In this document: positions 7,766 through 9,719 of the stretch, piece after piece
How the letters are laid out: each line of letters begins with the position of its first letter
Numbering within the stretch: the first letter of the stretch is position 1
From: Alphaproteobacteria bacterium
GTDB lineage: Bacteria > Pseudomonadota > Alphaproteobacteria > Rickettsiales > RI-342
DNA: 9,719 nucleotides
Assembly: GCA_020851915.1 (NCBI GenBank)
Contig: JADZBT010000050.1
Span: 1-9,719, forward strand
Direction: 5' to 3'
Position numbers and translations under genes: made by a program
Notes under the pieces: generated by a model
Seen by the model: the letters and a program-made list of their open reading frames with translations, nothing else
What the model was told of the DNA's origin: nothing
The model's database searches: none

Positions 7766-7794
7766 ATCACAGGTTTTTTGCTTTTTTTCAGCAA
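7766..7794 (-). promoter_or_regulatory. Candidate sigma-70-like promoter for mutY
   Basis: The minus strand has TTGCTG (7794-7789) and TGTGAT (7771-7766) separated by 17 bases. Each box matches the consensus at four of six positions, and the spacer is A-rich. It sits 32 bases upstream of the mutY ATG. The assignment is tentative because a TATATT hexamer nearer the gene could serve instead. Confidence 0.25.
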
Positions 7795-7799
7795 AGCAC

Positions 7800-7828
7800 T
7801 TGCCTGAAGTCATTGGTTAACATAGATT
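7800..7828 (+). promoter_or_regulatory. Candidate promoter for the plus-strand operon
   Basis: TTGCCT (7800-7805) and TAGATT (7823-7828) are 17 bases apart, each matching the consensus at four of six positions. A second possible -10, TACAAT (7868-7873), matches five of six but lacks a convincing -35 box. Either would give a short leader ahead of the start at 7908. Confidence 0.28.
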
Positions 7829-7831
7829 AAC
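7817..7831. repeat. TTAAC direct repeat at 10-base spacing
   Basis: TTAAC occurs at 7817-7821 and again at 7827-7831, one helical turn apart, in the divergent region between mutY and the next operon. The second copy overlaps the candidate -10 TAGATT. It resembles a CtrA full site (TTAA-N7-TTAA), but the spacer here is six bases rather than seven. Confidence 0.5.
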
Positions 7832-7897
7832 TCATTCTGTGCACGCTATGGTGGAAACGATACTGCCTACAATAAAAAATCCCAAGCGATGACAGGT

Positions 7898-7902
7898 AGG
7901 GA
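7898..7902 (+). promoter_or_regulatory. Ribosome binding site for the gene at 7908
   Basis: AGGGA lies five bases before the ATG at 7908, within the longer purine run AGGGAAGG. This favours ATG 7908 over the in-frame GTG at 7905, which falls too close to the site. GTG 7911 remains possible. Confidence 0.6.
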
Positions 7903-7907
7903 AGGTG

Positions 7908-8420
7908 ATGGTGTCCGGAGTGGCGGAGAAACGAAAAGCAAAGAGAACTGCATCGGGTGCGGGGAACCGCCCGCTCGCCGGCGGCGACGCGCTGTCCGAA
8001 GGGTGGGAGGAATATGCCGATCTGCCCGTAGAAGATATGAGCCTGAGCGGGTTCCTGAACGAAAAACTCTCGCGCGACGCCGACCCGGATGACGATGCCG
8101 TCGGGCCGTGGGACCTCCGCGAAAAATGGCTGTTCGTCGTGGTGGCGATGGTCATCCTTTCCGTATATGCCATCTTTGTATATTTCATCGATCAGGACGA
8201 GTTGCTTCCGGAAAGTCACGATGCCGCAGGTATTTCTGCGGCGATCCAACGTGGCCGCGTGGAGGATGTCGTGGTGTCCACCTCACCTGTCGGAGCGGTT
8301 TCCGCGCCGGTGGAGGAGCAGATGGATACTCTGCAGACGGCAGAGCCGGACGTGGCATCGGGAGAAAACTCCCAGCCCGTGGATGACCGGGTGTTGCTGA
8401 AAATTCTTACGCGGCAATGA
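7908..8420 (+). CDS. Single-pass membrane protein of unknown function
   Basis: The protein has 170 residues and I do not recognise its family. A basic N-terminus (EKRKAKR, 7-13) and a partly acidic cytoplasmic region of about 73 residues (DADPDDDA, 57-64) precede one clear transmembrane helix at about 74-94 (FVVVAMVILSVYAIFVYFI). The positive-inside rule puts the N-terminus in the cytoplasm. The C-terminal 75 residues would then be periplasmic; they are rich in Ser, Val, Pro and acidic residues and look poorly ordered, ending with the basic stretch RVLLKILTRQ. There is no signal peptidase site, lipobox or catalytic motif. Its stop overlaps an in-frame ATG of the TAXI gene, so the two are probably translated together and may work at the same membrane. 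It is not evidently a TRAP DctQ subunit, which would have four helices. Confidence 0.82.
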   Translation: MVSGVAEKRKAKRTASGAGNRPLAGGDALSEGWEEYADLPVEDMSLSGFLNEKLSRDADPDDDAVGPWDLREKWLFVVVAMVILSVYAIFVYFIDQDELLPESHDAAGISAAIQRGRVEDVVVSTSPVGAVSAPVEEQMDTLQTAEPDVASGENSQPVDDRVLLKILTRQ

Positions 8421-8423
8421 GGG
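8419..8423 (+). promoter_or_regulatory. Ribosome binding site for the TAXI protein
   Basis: GAGGG lies eight bases before the ATG at 8432 and supports that start over the ATG at 8417 that overlaps the previous stop. ATG 8438, two codons later, could also be used. Confidence 0.45.
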
Positions 8424-8431
8424 CGGGACGC

Positions 8432-9481
8432 ATGACCATGCAACGTATTCTGGCCTGTGTCTGCGTGGCCGTATCGCTCCTGTGTTTCGGTGTGCGCCTG
8501 GCCTCTGCTACACCGGAAGGCGCCACCAATGCCATCGGCATGGTGACCGGGCCGCTCACCGGGACCTATGTGCAGATCGGCGGCGACATCTCGCGCATGG
8601 CGAAGCGGGAGGGGGTGAACCTGATCGTCAAGGAGTCATCGGGCTCCATCGATAACATCACGCGCATCAGCAGCGCCGAGAACGCCGCGCTGGGCATCGT
8701 GCAGTCGGACGTGCTGGGATACCTCATTCGCTCGCAGAATTCCGAGTCTTCGCGTATCGCGAAGAACTTGCGTATCGTGTTCCCGTTCTACCGCGAGGAG
8801 GTGCACGTACTCGCGCGCCGCGACATCGCTACCTTCGCGGATCTCAACGGCAAGCGCGTGGTCGTGGGGGGAGAGGGCAGCGGTAGCTGGCTTACCTCGA
8901 TGAATCTTTTTTCTATGATGGAGATCGAGCCCCGCAAGCTGCTTCGCCTGCCGCCGCCCGAAGGCGCGATGGCGGTGCTGAAAGGGCAGGCGGACGCTAT
9001 GATCCTCGTCGGTGGAAAGCCCGTACAGCTCTTTCGGAATCTTGAGGATCTCGCACGCATCGAGAATCCGGCCTATCGTGCGTTGCTGGATGGTGTACAC
9101 TTCCTGCCGCTCGATGATCCGCGCGTGATGAAAGAATACGTACCGTCCGCTATTACGTCGGAGGATTACAATTTTGTGACCGGATCCGTGCCGACGGCGG
9201 CGGTGACCTCCGTGCTGGTGTCCTTCAATTTTTCTGATACGCAGAATCCCTACGCCCAGCAACGCTGCGAGATGCTCGGCAAGACGGCAGCGGCGATACG
9301 CGATAATCTGGAATATCTGCGCGAGCACGGCCATCCCAAATGGCGCGAGGTCGATCCGGATGGCGACGTGAAGGCATGGAAACCCGATCCGTGTGTCGCG
9401 CACTATGCTTCCACACCCAAGGATGCCGCAAAAGATAACCTTGAGAAAGACCTTCTGAAAGATATTCAGAAGCGTTGGTAG
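8432..9481 (+). CDS. TAXI-family TRAP-type solute-binding protein
   Basis: The protein has 349 residues. It belongs to the TAXI family, periplasmic substrate receptors that normally feed TRAP transporters. A signal peptide covers about 1-26 (hydrophobic core ILACVCVAVSLLCFG, likely cleavage after ASA). The mature protein opens with the family pattern IGMVTGPLTGTYVQIGGDIS (35-54). It continues with ESSGSIDNI (68-76), the quasi-conserved LGIVQSD (87-93), LNGKRVVVGGEGSGSW (138-153) and a lobe with VLKGQADAMILVGGKP (182-197). The ligand is unknown. C279 and C321 could form a disulfide. A charged helical tail ends the protein (about 330-349). I start at 8432 because of the GAGGG upstream; 8417 and 8438 are in-frame alternatives. 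No TRAP permease gene is visible; the neighbours are a single-pass membrane protein and a YqaA-like protein. Confidence 0.92.
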   Translation: MTMQRILACVCVAVSLLCFGVRLASATPEGATNAIGMVTGPLTGTYVQIGGDISRMAKREGVNLIVKESSGSIDNITRISSAENAALGIVQSDVLGYLIRSQNSESSRIAKNLRIVFPFYREEVHVLARRDIATFADLNGKRVVVGGEGSGSWLTSMNLFSMMEIEPRKLLRLPPPEGAMAVLKGQADAMILVGGKPVQLFRNLEDLARIENPAYRALLDGVHFLPLDDPRVMKEYVPSAITSEDYNFVTGSVPTAAVTSVLVSFNFSDTQNPYAQQRCEMLGKTAAAIRDNLEYLREHGHPKWREVDPDGDVKAWKPDPCVAHYASTPKDAAKDNLEKDLLKDIQKRW

Positions 9482-9483
9482 CG

Positions 9484-9719
9484 ATGGCGGCTATCTCCGA
9501 GCTGTTGGGCTTGTTCATTTCCGCTTTTCTTGCCGCGACCCTGCTTCCCGCACAATCCGAGGCGGTGCTTGTGCTTCTCATTCATTCCGATCGATTCAGC
9601 CCGGTTTTGCTCGTGGGTATTGCTACTCTGGGTAATGTGCTTGGCGCCTGCGTGAACTGGTTGTTGGGGCGATACCTCCTGCATTTTCAGGACAGGAAGT
9701 GGTTTCCCGTGAAAGGCCC
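9484..9719 (+). CDS. YqaA family (DedA/VTT-like) membrane protein, 3' partial
   Basis: The frame is open from ATG 9484 to the window end, giving 78 residues of an unfinished protein. The N-terminal region FISAFLAATLLPAQSEAVLV (10-29) closely resembles YqaA of Escherichia coli, where LLPGNSEVVL follows a similar hydrophobic stretch. The next segment (VLLVGIATLGNVLGACVNWLLGRYL) carries the Gly-Asn that recurs in YqaA proteins. Two membrane segments are visible. YqaA belongs to the DedA/SNARE-associated superfamily, some members of which move lipids across the inner membrane, but YqaA itself has no firm role that I know. It begins two bases after the TAXI stop, so it is probably in the same transcript. 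The ribosome site is weak (GGTAG or AGAAG). Confidence 0.85.
   Translation, partial: MAAISELLGLFISAFLAATLLPAQSEAVLVLLIHSDRFSPVLLVGIATLGNVLGACVNWLLGRYLLHFQDRKWFPVKG

Noticed and set aside
7777..7795. TTTGCT/AGCAAA hairpin with a T-rich loop as a terminator
   Set aside because: The stem is six AT-rich pairs with no T run after it on either strand, and it lies between divergent starts where no terminator is needed.
7827..8249. Minus-strand frames (140 and 118 codons) over the divergent region and the start of the 7908 gene
   Set aside because: The plus-strand gene has a good ribosome site, a clean membrane helix and tight coupling to the next gene. The reverse frames show no domain and would run through the divergent promoter region.
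8636..9403. 255-codon minus-strand frame opposite the TAXI gene
   Set aside because: The plus strand encodes a clear signal peptide and TAXI motifs; the reverse frame reads as low-quality His/Arg-rich sequence.

Overview
The window looks like chromosomal DNA from a free-living alphaproteobacterium. The lineage call rests mainly on a clear Usg-family protein (COG5425, a small family I know mostly from Alphaproteobacteria). A TAXI-type periplasmic binding protein, abundant signalling genes and GC-rich coding sequence fit with it. I see no phage, insertion sequence, CRISPR or RNA gene. Coding density is high, and no gene-free stretch exceeds about 175 bases.

Layout. (1) Bases 1-4183, plus strand: a two-gene signalling operon. 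The first gene is a large hybrid sensor kinase whose 5' end lies outside the window (extracytoplasmic sensor, transmembrane helix, PAS, HisKA, HATPase, REC, REC, HPt). The second is a response regulator with an RsbU-like PP2C phosphatase output, joined by an ATGA stop/start overlap. Together they look like a complete His-Asp-His-Asp phosphorelay that ends by switching a serine/threonine phosphatase. No STAS-domain or anti-sigma partner is in view. (2) Bases 4195-7733, minus strand, listed in transcription order: mutY (adenine DNA glycosylase), an MscS-type mechanosensitive channel 25 bases downstream, an EAL-domain protein whose metal-binding and catalytic positions are largely substituted, and usg. 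The gaps widen from 25 to 90 to 115 bases, so mutY and the channel are probably co-transcribed, while the other two may have their own promoters. The usg end faces the phosphatase gene tail to tail with only 11 bases between them. (3) Bases 7734-7907: the divergent regulatory region between mutY and the next plus-strand operon. It holds candidate promoters for both directions and a TTAAC direct repeat. (4) Bases 7908-9719, plus strand: a tight operon of an unrecognised single-pass membrane protein, a secreted TAXI-family solute-binding protein and the start of a YqaA (DedA-like) membrane protein cut by the window end. The spacings are a 4-base stop/start overlap (or 11 bases, depending on the start) and 2 bases.

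The most interesting points are a Glu at the position of the catalytic Asp in MutY, the probably non-catalytic EAL protein with an unrecognised N-terminal half, the TAXI binding protein without a visible TRAP permease but next to an unknown membrane protein, and the phosphorelay-to-phosphatase operon. None of these amounts to a demonstrably new system from sequence reading alone.
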